From Numida meleagris (lineage: Eukaryota; Chordata; Aves; Galliformes; Numididae): a stretch of DNA of 64,000 nucleotides. The DNA lies in NCBI RefSeq assembly GCF_002078875.1, contig NC_034414.1, positions 16,027,428-16,091,427 on the forward strand. Reading direction: 5' to 3'. How positions within the stretch are numbered: position 1 is the first letter of the stretch; each line of letters opens with the position of its first letter. Below, piece by piece: positions 53,901-64,000 of the stretch. Made by a program: the position numbers and the translations under genes. The notes beneath the pieces were generated by a model that was not told the origin of the DNA, ran no database searches, and worked only from the letters and a program-made list of their open reading frames with translations.

Positions 53901-56415
53901 CTGCCTCATAGTTTTTAGGTGCCGAGGAGCTGGCAGTGAGGATCATCCCACGAGCAGAAGAAAGGAGCTGGCAGTGAGGATCATCCCATGAGCAGAAGGA
54001 AGGAGTCCTTCCCACCGTCCTGCTGCGTGTGGTGCCCCAGGGCTGCGGGGATGCGGCTCCCCGCTGGCCACGGCACTGCATCCTCCAGCCCCGCTGTGTG
54101 CTGGAGCGCTGCCTCGCCCGCTTCTTCCCTCTCCAGTAGGCACTGTACGCTGGGCTTTCAGATTGTTTTTTTTTAAGGAAAAATAATTTATTTGCTTTGT
54201 TTTAATCTCATGACAATGAGTAATTCCTTCCTACCGCTCTGTAGTGGCCTAGAAAAGGACAGCATCATCTCCACTGTAGCAAGGAGGCTTCTCCCAGGGC
54301 ATAAAATTTTAATTAGGAACAATCATGCAGCCTTGAAATGGGAATTGCAAGCAGCGAAAAGTCAAATCATCAATAAAATATTCAATGGCAGAAATGTATT
54401 ATTGACACAGCCTTTAGAGCAGATAAAAGCGGAAAGGCAGAGCGCTGCAGCGGGCATCCGTTAAATAACGCGTGCGGCCTTAAGTGGAGGCCGGTGGCAC
54501 TGGGGTGGGACAAGCCACAGCCAGACCAGGGACCAAGAAGGTGCCACGGCACATCACCACATCCCCGCCGTGCAGAGCCCCTCGTGCCGGGATGAATTTA
54601 GGTCACTGCTGCTGAGCCACACAGCAGGGACAGGGGGTGGGGGTCCAGGGTGGAACTCGTCCATCAGTCATTTGTTACCTTGAGAAACGCCACTGCCTCT
54701 GCGGCTGCCAGGTGATGGGCTGTGGGAAAAACAGCAAGAAATCTGCAACATGGCACGTTTCTGGGGGCTGCAGGAACGTGCGTGCAGCAGTGGCTGCAAC
54801 GCAGGAGTTAGCACGTGGGCGCAGCGCTCTCCCCAGGGATACCCAAAACTGCAGAAAGTCATCTCTAGAAAAATAAAAGACCACCAACCCGAGCACAGCT
54901 AAGTGGTAGTGCGGGATGAAAATGAGAGATTCCACTGCCATTGAATTATTGTTCTGTGGCTTTTTTTCTCCCCACTTGGCTGTGGGAAGTGCCCTCAGCG
55001 CTGAACCTTTTCTCTTTATTTTGCACAAAGCAAAACCACAAATGGGGCCCAAAATTGAAAGATGCCACTTGTTAAACTCACAGATATCAGTGTTTCAGGG
55101 CGCACTGAGGAATTCAGCTCACATCTCAATATCTCGGGGATATTTCAGGGACAACTTGAGGCCAACTACCTGAGCACTGGCTGCCCAGTGGGGTGAACAG
55201 TCCCTTGGCTGCATCCAAGGCAAGCAGTTTTCCTGAATCTGGGGTTTGGAGTTTTCCCCCAGGTGGTACTGAAATGCTCTTTACAACCTCTAACACACCC
55301 TGATTCCCTTCTTGGAGTCTCATTTTAAAAGCAAGAGTCCATAAAACAAGAGCAAAAAGTTCAAGAAGCAAGCAATCAGCACTCACGCCGCAGGGAACCA
55401 ACTTCTTCACACAGTTGCACGAAGCAAACGTATTGTTAAATACATTTTTCCCAACATACATTTCCAATTCCAGTGATTCATGGGAAAAAAAAAAAAAAAA
55501 GAGAAGAAAATCTTGGTTCCAAAAAGACAAGTCTGAAACTGCATCTCCCTGCTGTCCTTCGGTAGTAACTAGAGACTCCGCTCTTAGTGGTCTCCAAATG
55601 AAGCAAACTCTAATCCTTAAATATCACTCAACCAAACTGCTGGACAGCAGCAGGCACTTGCTGCGTTGCCCTTGACAGCTCTCTCTCCAGCGTTAATATT
55701 TCATTTGCCCACAATTGCCCCTCACCATGTGAAGGGGAAAATCCCGCAGGACACCAGTGCCTGCCGTCTCACAGCCACTGTGGTGGCATGGGTGTACCAG
55801 GCACCTCCGAAATGGGCTGTGCACCTCCAAAACAGGCTGTGAGTGAGCACATCCAAAGGGTCAGAGAACAGCAGCCTTTGCTCAGCTCCTGGCTTTCCTC
55901 AGGGAGATGCTGGTGGGGAGAGAGCAGGCATTACTGCTTGTGCCCAGCCAGGCATGATGCTGAGATGGATGGGGGGGGCTGAGAAATCAACCAGAGGTTT
56001 CCCCCTTACCTGCTCATATTTGCAGCCAAGTGCCATCTCCTTCTCTTCCTGTCCTAAAATGCTCCGTGCTGCTGCTGTGCATTATTAAAAAGCTGCCATG
56101 TTTCATCCCAGGGACGGCTGCCTTCTCAGTGGAGATGAGCTTCATCCACTGTTTGTAAAGCACTTTGCAATATAAGGGGGGGAGAAAAAAGAGAAAAGAA
56201 AGAAAAAAAGAAGAGCAGCATGTGCATAAGAAGCATTTGGTCATGAAATACTTACAGCTTTAAATCCCTGTGAGACATTGTGCAGAGCAAAGAGGCCTTC
56301 ACAGGACACACGTAGCACTCGCCGTGCCCAGGGACCTCGGCACATACCTGGAGTGGGGACAGCCCCATGACAGCAGCATGCACACGCTCACTTTGCACAA
56401 ATCCTTTCCAAAAGA
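50951..56415. other. Intergenic between miR-210 and RASSF7 3' end
   Basis: No protein-coding exon is supported. It contains a T8 then (GT)n run at 52008-52030, a plus-strand AATAAA at 52133-52138 that could end the primary miR-210 transcript, a second AATAAA at 54372-54377, a short tandem duplication near 53.95 kb, and an A16 run at 55485-55500. A strong-looking plus-strand acceptor precedes 52747. Confidence 0.45.
53925..54002 (+). repeat. Two-copy 38-bp tandem duplication
   Basis: AGGAGCTGGCAGTGAGGATC starts at 53925 and again at 53963. The two copies differ at only one or two sites (CACGAGCAGAAG against CATGAGCAGAAG). Confidence 0.85.
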
Positions 56416-56421
56416 TTTATT
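56416..56421 (-). terminator. RASSF7: Distal candidate poly(A) signal for RASSF7
   Basis: TTTATT on the plus strand, AATAAA on the minus strand, about 1.9 kb after the proposed RASSF7 stop codon. Confidence 0.3.
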
Positions 56422-57834
56422 TAAAATTGAAACCAGACAATGCCATAGTATGCAGGATACATTCATACATGGAAAGTGTGTTTTACAGAGAACACAGCAT
56501 CCAAGTCACATTTTTTGCATACAGCAGAGCAGACATGTAGAAAACAAAGAGGCCAGGGCTCCGGGACTGCCTGTACAAACTGTCCCCTCCCCAGCCACAA
56601 TTAAAATACAACATGACCTGTGGTGACAGATGAACAGAAACAGTGGAACTACTGGCCATCAAGTAAAAAAACACACAACCAAATCCCAAAAAACAGACAA
56701 ACAAAACAGAACATTCAGTGAAATGTCACCAAAAGTGTTTCTGCCCTGCATGCTCCAGCCACAGGCACTCAGGGAAGGGCTCATCCTGCTGGCATGTTGT
56801 TGATTTAAAAACAAATTTAAAAACCAAGTGGGCTTCAGAAAAACCAGTCTCCAGTTGTGTTCCCTCGAAGCCTGGTTGTCCTCTCCAGGTTGTTCCCCCC
56901 AGGGAGCAGCTGCTTGTTTCTTACTCACCTCAGCACCATGGGAACAGAGGTTCTACCGTAGGTCTTATCATAAAAAAGGGGGCCAGAAAGTTGCATAAAA
57001 AAGCTGCTTGTGTGCCTCATGGCTGTTTTTAAAACCTCCAACTCATCTGCTAGTCCTGGTGCATCTCCGTGCTCTTGAGACAGCCACCGCAAAGCAGGCA
57101 CACCACCCTTGTGGGTATGGCAAGGATGGACACATGGGCAGGACAGTTGTATCCAGGGCATTCCTCTGCTGCCTTGACACAGGACTGTGGGGTTTTGGGA
57201 GAGCCCATCAGGAGCAGCTGGCGGGGGCCAAACCCAAGGAGGGCAGCACTGCTGACAGGAAGATCCACACTGCACTTGCGCATGAGGATGCCAGGGTGTT
57301 GGCAGTCACCGGCACTCAATCACTCAGAGGTCCACTTGCTGGCTGTCAGGGTGACTTGAGAGCATTGGATGTGGGTGAGCAAGACAAGTGAGTCTTCTCC
57401 TCACTACTAGCACAGATCATCGTATCCCCACTTGCCAGCACAAGCTTCTCCTTGCAGCAAGGTGCTGTAAAACCTGCTATTTTCCCCATGAAGCCTCCTT
57501 CACCTGAGTGAGCCTTGTGTGCAGCCCAAAGCGGGAGATGTTACCAGCCATCCCAACAAGGCTTTGCTCTGCTGGCCAAGGGAGTGAGGACCTCTCAGAA
57601 CACGTGGCAGGTCTTCTCAGAAGGCCACATGGCACACGGGCACTGCCATTTTGTGTTAAATATAGAAAGCACTTTAAAAAAATAGAGTTCATTTCATCCA
57701 CAGAGGAATAGAGTTGTTTTGTTTGGTCGGCCGTTGTTTTATCCTACAGTCTGTAAAAATACTCTGTCTGGCCATCCACATCCATTCGCGTTATAAAGCA
57801 GTAAAAAATGTAATATATATATAGGGAATATGGT

Positions 57835-57840
57835 TTTATT
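57835..57840 (-). terminator. RASSF7: Proximal candidate poly(A) signal for RASSF7
   Basis: TTTATT on the plus strand, AATAAA on the minus strand, about 505 bases after the proposed stop codon. It sits in AT-rich sequence and is the first canonical hexamer noted below the stop. Confidence 0.45.
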
Positions 57841-58344
57841 TATACACCTACACTTACAAGGCAACCAATTGTCCACTGGCTGGGCCCTTCTACCTCCAGA
57901 TGCTCTGCCTGGTTGATATGACTGCAAGACAGACAAAAATAAACTAAGTGACCCCATCGCAGTGGGTGAGCATTCACAAAGAGAAAAACAGCACAGAAGA
58001 TGTGACGTAGGCAAGCACCACGCATCTGCAGCACAAAACCCAGCCCTGGACTTGGGCGATGCAGACAGACACACAGACATTGTGGTCAGGATCCAATGAG
58101 ATGGGGATGGACAGAGGCAGCGAGCGGCCTTAAAAGCAGCTGAGAGGAAAAGAGGCCGAAGGGCTGCAGATGGCCCCAAACAACACTGGAGACTGCTTTG
58201 GATGCCACACCAATGGCCTCACTCCCTCCAGCGCTCCCTCACAGCGGAGCGGAGGCCACAGGGGATGGCAGGGTATGAGCGCAGCTCTCCTAATGGCATC
58301 TATAAATAGCTCCGGCCTCCCACTTCCAGCACACGCTCACTTGC

Positions 58345-61300
58345 TCACTCTCCGCGGCCCCGTTTTGCGCAGCAAAACCCTCTCCCCTTCCTGCAGGCCC
58401 TCCCTGGCGCACGGGGACCTGCTGGGACATACGCACCCTCAGTGTTCAGGCTGGGCACCAGGGGCTCTGGCAGGGTCCGGGGATGGCCGAGGAGCTGCTG
58501 GGTGCTGGCACAGGGTGGCGAGTCGGCACCGGTGGGAGGAAACCCTACGGGGACAGGAAAAACACCTGGATCAGGCAGGGTGCCGTGCCAGAGTGCCCAG
58601 GACTCCATCCTCTCCGGGTGCAGACCTTCCTTTGGAGAAGAGGCTGGATCCCCTTTTCCCCTACTCACACACTGAGGTCTCTTCCCCATCCCTACACAGG
58701 GCTGCCATTCCTGAGGCAGCCTACAGAGGAAAGGCCACCAGCCCTTTCCCAAGGTCTATGCCACACACAGCCACAAATCCCGCTACAAGCAGTCCCGATG
58801 CGGAGGAGGAAGGAGCCAGGCCAACAAGGAGTGGTTTGGGGGCACAGGGCAGGCCATGGCCGAGGCGGCATGCTGACCTCCGTTTCGCCGGCAGGCTGGC
58901 AGCTCCCGTGGGCTCAGCTCCGGCTGGGCGTCCTCCTCAGACCTGGCCTGCCCAACGGTCACCGTGGCTCCCGTCTGCTGAATAAACTGCTGCAAATTAC
59001 ACTGCCTCAGCTCCTTATTTAACTCCTCCAGCTCTTGGTTCTGGGCCTGCAAAACACAGCAGGGACAGGGTAAGCCGCACTCTCCCCATGCTGCTCTGCT
59101 CCTCTTCCTGAGGCCTCAGCCTTGCTCCCCAGTTCTGAGAATGACAGGGACCCTACAGAGGGGAAACCCACATGGGTAAAGCCATCAGGGGCCATGCCAC
59201 TGCCCATGGGGACCTTGGCCAGCCAGGCCAACAACATCCACGTGGTGCTGAGCAGCCTGCTGCAAGCAGCCCCCCCAGAATAGCTCTGGAGCCTGCCATG
59301 CCATGCCTCTTTAGCAGCATCTGTTGTGATAGGACAAGGGGAAATGGTTTCAAACTAAAAGAGGGGAGATTTAGATTGGATAGAAGGAAACACTTTTTTA
59401 CATAAAGGCACTGGCACAGGTTGCCCAGAGAGGTGGTGGATACCCTGTTCCTGGAGATATTCAAGGTCAGGCTGGATGGGGCTCTGAGCACCTGATCTAG
59501 TGTAGATGTCCCTGCTCATTGCAGGGAAGTTGGATTAGATGACCTCCAAAGGTCCCTTCACAACTCAAATGATTCTGTGATTCTATCATTCTACATCTTG
59601 CGGGATGCACCCCTGGGCTGCATCCTGCATGGGGATGCTTGGGCAACAAGGACAAGGAAAGCATTTTGGGGACACGTCCACATCTCTGCAAGAGGGTGTG
59701 AGCAGCGACATAGTGGTGGCAGGAGATGGCAGTCACCAGCCACCCCAAGATGAGTCCTTTGAAGCATTGTGGCCCTGAGGAAATACCACAGGGGAAGCTT
59801 TTTGTATTGCTCCGCTGAAAGGGCCCCAATGAGACGTGGTCAGGTGTCACAGAGTGCCTGAATCCCAGTGGGCTGGGGATGGGTGAGCCACAGCTTTCAC
59901 TGGCTTCAGCCCAGCACCACTGGCACTGCCACTCCAAACTGGGAGTTAAGCCTGAAGCATCACCAAAATCCTCATGCTCAGACACCCTGCTCCTTTTTCC
60001 AGGCACAGACATAAAGACAACGCCACTGGTGAGGAGACCAACCACCAGCCTCTGCCCTTTGCCTGGCTGCACCAACCCCATACAGTAACTGCTTGAGGAC
60101 TGCTTGCTCTAGCCCTATCTCATACACAGCACTGCGCTCCTTACTTCAAGACAATGGGAGCCACACAGCAACCCAAAGCTTGCACAGTGAGCGGATGGGT
60201 ACAAGCACTCTGGGAGCAGTGTCCAGGGGACACTGGTCACTGCTACAGAGGCAACAACCTCATGTTTATCCTCCAGGATGCAGCTCTCCTGCCACTTCCC
60301 TTTTGAGTGGAGGGTCTTGATACCATTAAACAGGTACCAAGACGGATGCAGTGCTGGATGATGGAGCTGTGCCTGTTTCTTCCTAGATACAGACCCCCTC
60401 CATCTCCCTCTGGAGATTCATCACCCCATAGGGCAGGGCAGCCCAACTGTACCTACCTGCAGGCTCCTTTCAGCTTCCTCCAGGGCCTTCTCCACGCTGG
60501 CCAGGTTGCTTTCCAGCTGTGTTCCCTGCTTGACCTTGGCCTCCAGATCCCTTTTCATTTTGACAGCCATGTCCTCCAGGTCTGTGGGGCTCGGCACAGG
60601 GATCTCCTTGCCCCTCTTGGCCCTCTCGGCCATCTCCCACTGGATCTCCTTCTGCAGGGCCTCAGTGCGAGCGCTTAGCTCATAGATCCTCTGTGTGTAC
60701 TCCTCCAGGCTGGCCCGCAGGCTCCTCACCCGCTCTTGCCTCTCCCGCTCACACTCCTTCTCCAGTCGCAGCTCACTCTGCCAAAACTCCTCCTCGCCCA
60801 GCTCCGTATCATTTCTCCGCACCAGGTGCTCCAAGTAGAGGATCTCATCCTCCTGGCTGGAGGCCCGGCCATGCTCCCAGAGCCGCAGGTCTGTCTCCAG
60901 TGTGTCCCCATGGGCCTCCAAGGAGTGCAGCTGCTCCTGCTGCCGCAGCACTGTCTTAAACAGCTCCTCCTTGGAGAGCTGGCCAGCCCCACTGTCCTTC
61001 AAGTCCATCCCCTCCCAGGCATGCTGCCTCCAGCGGCCCTTTGCATACGGGTCGACAGAGCCCATGGGGCCCAAGTTGAAGGTCATTGATTTCCTCGGCT
61101 CCCGGGGCCGAGGTGCATCCGTGCTCAGGGCCCGGGGTTTGATGGGCAGGCTGGCCCGGATGAACGTCCTCTCAGGAGCCTGGGGAGCACCCTCTGAGGA
61201 TGGTCGCTCAGCCACGCTGGGGCCTGTCCGCCTCAGGATGAACTGCACGTCGTTGGCATACTGCCCGCACTTGGCCAGTGACTCCAAGGGGCACTCGAGC

Positions 61301-62609
61301 GGAAGGAGCTGCCTCTCCTTCTCCCGGAGCTTCTGCACCAAGACATAGCGGCCCGTCTGACCTGCAGGCAGAACACAAGCACATCACGCAGGGAAAGCCA
61401 CAGCCCATGGTGACATCCCTGCTGCCCCTCGGCTGAGCCCTGTCACCAGGAGGTCCTCTCTTCCCAGAAAGCACCCAGAGATGCCTCCACCTGCAAAGGC
61501 TGGTTTTGCTCTGGAAACCAAATTGAGGAAAAATACTGGGGGGGCAGATGGACTACATGACCCTGGCAGTCTTTTCCAATCTTAATGATTCTAATCTTAA
61601 TGAATGGCAGCCCCGCCTGTGGCAGGGGGGTTGGAACTTGATGATCCTTGAGACCCCTTCCAACCCAAGCCGTTCTATGATAATACAGTGCCAGGAAAGC
61701 GAGGTGCACCCTAAAACCCACACATGCTTTCCTCCCTTTCCCTTCCAAACCTTGAGAAGGGTCAGTGCTCCCCATTGTAAGGCTTGGTCTGCCCATCAAG
61801 GATCAGCTTCCTCCTGGCTGCAGGTAGGACAGCATCCTGCAGGAGGTGGGAACGAGTGGAAACCTTGCCTGCAATCTCAGTGTGTTTCCACGTGGAAGGA
61901 TGAGGACCACATGACCCCAGAGATGCCCAAGAGCATGAGCAGCTCTTGGCAGAGGGGACAGCACGACATCCCTCCATTAACGGGGCCCTGCGCTGCCCCT
62001 CTCCACAGAATGGGCTTCTCTATTTGCAAAGCTTGGTGCCTCTGCAATGGCACTTCTGCAAAGGAACTAGCTAAGGACATCAACCAGCATTGCCTTGTTG
62101 TTTCTGGAAGAAAACATGCCCTCAAGAGCGAAGGTGGAGGAGACAGCACTGGGCTGTTTTTTTAAGAAGGTGGGCAAGAAGAAGGTCTTTGATTTGCAGG
62201 GTTAGATCTGTCCCTGAAGGATAGCAACTCTGTTCAAAGCCTGCAGGCTAACAGGATCAGAGCACTTTGAAACTGAGCCACTAGAAGGCAGGATTGACCA
62301 CAGCGAGAATGTGGCAAGCGCCAGCATCCAGGCACCCTGGCCACACCGCTCACATCTATCCAAAGTAGCTATTTATTTTGGCTATCTCCCCGGAAAGCCT
62401 CTGAGGTGGAGGGGGAGACATAAACCCACAGCAGTGCCAAATGGAGGTCAAGGAGCCTAGTGTGATCCTGGGAGCTGAGCTGGCTCTGGATTAGTCTGCT
62501 GCTCACCTATGGCCCGTGCCAGGGCGATGACCACCTCCTGGCAGGTGGTTTGCTCCGAGACGCCGCAGACGACCCTCTGGATCCCATCTACCCAGACCTT
62601 CAGCTCCAT
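58345..62609 (-). CDS. RASSF7: RASSF7, N-terminal Ras-association domain protein 7
   Basis: N-terminal-RASSF protein linked to mitosis, microtubules and JNK-pathway control. Four coding exons: 62609-62507, 61361-60457, 59046-58878 and 58544-58345. Their sum is 1377 nt, 458 residues, all phases consistent (human 373). Residues 1 to about 80 form the ubiquitin-fold RA domain starting [18 protein letters not shown] proline-rich linker follows, then long coiled coils (for example [20 protein letters not shown]), and the family block [15 protein letters not shown] in exon 3. The start ATG follows an acceptor at 62661, so at least one non-coding exon lies upstream. The last exon is the least certain: it has a fine acceptor (CCTGTCCCCGTAG), but I do not recognise the C-terminal tail. 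RASSF8 is the main alternative; synteny and the PHRF1 neighbour favour RASSF7. Confidence 0.88.
59325..59595 (+). repeat. CR1 LINE 3' fragment
   Basis: RASSF7 intron. Contains TTGCCCAGAGAGGTGGTGGA, TTCAAGGTCAGGCTGGATGG, GGATTAGATGACCTCCAAAG and the tandem 3' end GATTCTGTGATTCTATCATT. It is the longest and best-preserved CR1 copy in the window. Confidence 0.92.
61540..61683 (+). repeat. CR1 LINE 3' fragment(s)
   Basis: RASSF7 intron 1. Two short CR1 tails lie in a row: ACATGACCCTGGCAGTCTTT with CTTAATGATTCTAAT, then GGTTGGAACTTGATGATCCT with CCAACCCAAGCCGTTCTATG. Confidence 0.75.
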
Positions 62610-62660
62610 CCCCGTGGCTGCCGGGCCTCAGGCACCCTGGGGCATCGCAGGACGGGGTCC

Positions 62661-64000
62661 CTGCAGGAGAGAAGACACGAGAGCTCAGGCTCCTGTACAC
62701 ATGGGGTTTTGTTGTTATTGTTAACAATACTGACGTTCACCTGCTGAAAGCAAAACAACCCATCAACCTACCTTCCCCAAAGCCCCATGCACAGCTCAGG
62801 TCTGGGCAGCAGGACTGAGTCTTCCCTGGGTGAGAAGCAGCGGGGTTTGTCCCTGCGCATAGTGCAGCCTTTTAATGGATTTGATAGATTCCCACTGCCA
62901 TTTTTCCAACAATTTGGCAATGTGGCACTGGGGAGTTTCCAAACAATATCTAAAAGGCAGAGGAACCTCCCACCGCCCTCCCACCCACGCTCTCCAGCTG
63001 CACAAAGGGAAGTTGAGAGAAGGTGCAGACAGAGCACATTGCAATCTATTTAACTTCATCTCCAGTTATCTGAGGGAGATTAAGAAATGAGAAAAAAAAG
63101 CACCTCTTGGTATGCAAAAATCTGTGCAAAGCCAGGTTGGGATGAGGAAGCACACAAGAAATGCTGTCTTACTGAAAATGTGTCTTCAGTTATGCCATTA
63201 GGATGTCATTACACTGACAATCACAAATTAACAGCAGCAAGACTGCGTTTAGCAGTGCTAAATGGGGAGCTTGGCTGCCTCTTTTGACACAACACCCACC
63301 TGGTGCTGACACCTGTTATCATGGGCACAGGCAGCTCCTGCATCTTCCAGCAGCTGAAGAACTGCAGATCCTAAAGGATCACTTGTTGGGCATGGTGCTG
63401 ATGGGCTGATGGCTGGCCTAGATGATCCTACAGGTCTTTTCCAACCTCAATGATTCTATGACTAAATAGAATCCACATAAAGAACTCGAAGTTTACACTT
63501 GTTTTAAACACTCTTGAAATGACTTTGTTCCCCCCTAAGGGTTTTTTGTAGATCCTTGAAGCATCAGGCTTGAGGACATCAGGCAGAGGAAGGTGTACAT
63601 GTAATTTCCATGTGCTCTATCCAAATGATCCCAAGCTGCTTTCCAAACCTAACCCAGCTCATCAGTCCCTCAGCTCCCATTCCCAAGGTTTGTGAACACA
63701 CCGTGATGGCTGCCAGTTTGGAGAAGGAGAAGATGCCAGCACATAGGAGAAAGCTTTAACTTGGGTTAAAAAAGCCTTTTTTTTTTTTGCACACCTGAGA
63801 AATCAAAGCAAGGGCTGAAGGGCTCCCACTTTCAGCAACAGAAGATTGTAGCTGTGACACAGTAAAGGCCAGGAGAAAGTCGGTTTCACGATGCTATTCT
63901 CAATGGGAGATCTGAGGGTGCCAGGATAGAACAACTTACTGAAGAACAAGCCCAAAAGCCAAATCCACACCCCAGGGAACACTCAGCTGATCCAACACAA
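62661..64000 (-). other. RASSF7: RASSF7 5' intron, no exon seen
   Basis: Lies upstream of the first coding exon. It has no CpG island, so the RASSF7 promoter is probably beyond the window. It contains a CR1 tail and a T-run near 63778-63789. Confidence 0.5.
63385..63465 (+). repeat. CR1 LINE 3' fragment
   Basis: Short CR1 tail: GGCCTAGATGATCCTACAGG, TCTTTTCCAACCTCAATGAT and TCTATGAC. Confidence 0.8.

Noticed and set aside
58170..58985. A 271-codon plus-strand frame
   Set aside because: It is antisense to two RASSF7 exons in GC-rich sequence and resembles no protein family.
62661..64000. LMNTD2, LRRC56 or HRAS, expected near RASSF7 by synteny
   Set aside because: No exon of any of them could be read in the remaining 1.3 kb; they would lie beyond the window.

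Overview
This is vertebrate nuclear DNA, almost certainly avian and probably galliform. It has split genes with GT-AG introns, GC-rich CpG-island promoters, and several copies of CR1 LINE 3' ends, the dominant bird retroposon. No tool was run. Exons were placed by reading splice sites, checking reading phase across every junction, and comparing with remembered protein families.

Layout from left to right. (1) 1-4508, plus strand: the 3' two thirds of SLC25A22, the mitochondrial glutamate carrier. Its first exons lie before the window. (2) 8366-11337, plus strand: a complete 10-exon IRF7 with a readable interferon-type promoter just upstream. It is flanked by a degenerate minisatellite at 7100-7815 and carries a second one in intron 2 (8607-9125). 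(3) 12033-19702, minus strand: an 11-exon LRR-Roc-COR (Roco) gene of the MFHAS1 type, tail-to-tail with IRF7. (4) 22747-47233, minus strand: PHRF1, with RING, PHD, a very large SR-rich exon and a C-terminal CTD-binding segment, starting from a CpG-island promoter near 47.3 kb. (5) 49780-50950: a second CpG island, interrupted by 436 unknown bases, that contains the pre-miR-210 hairpin on the plus strand at 50621-50699. (6) 58345-62609, minus strand: RASSF7, whose upstream non-coding exon and promoter lie beyond the window.

The order and relative strands of RASSF7, miR-210, PHRF1, IRF7 and SLC25A22 agree with human chromosome 11p15.5. Two departures stand out. The Roco gene sits between IRF7 and PHRF1. 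The genes that separate IRF7 from SLC25A22 in mammals are not visible in the short interval here.

IRF7 is the master regulator of type I interferon, and MFHAS1-family Roco proteins modulate Toll-like receptor signalling, so the convergent pair is a plausible small innate-immunity neighbourhood. miR-210 is the classic hypoxia-induced microRNA. SLC25A22, PHRF1 and RASSF7 are housekeeping or regulatory genes with no evident functional link to each other beyond ancient synteny.
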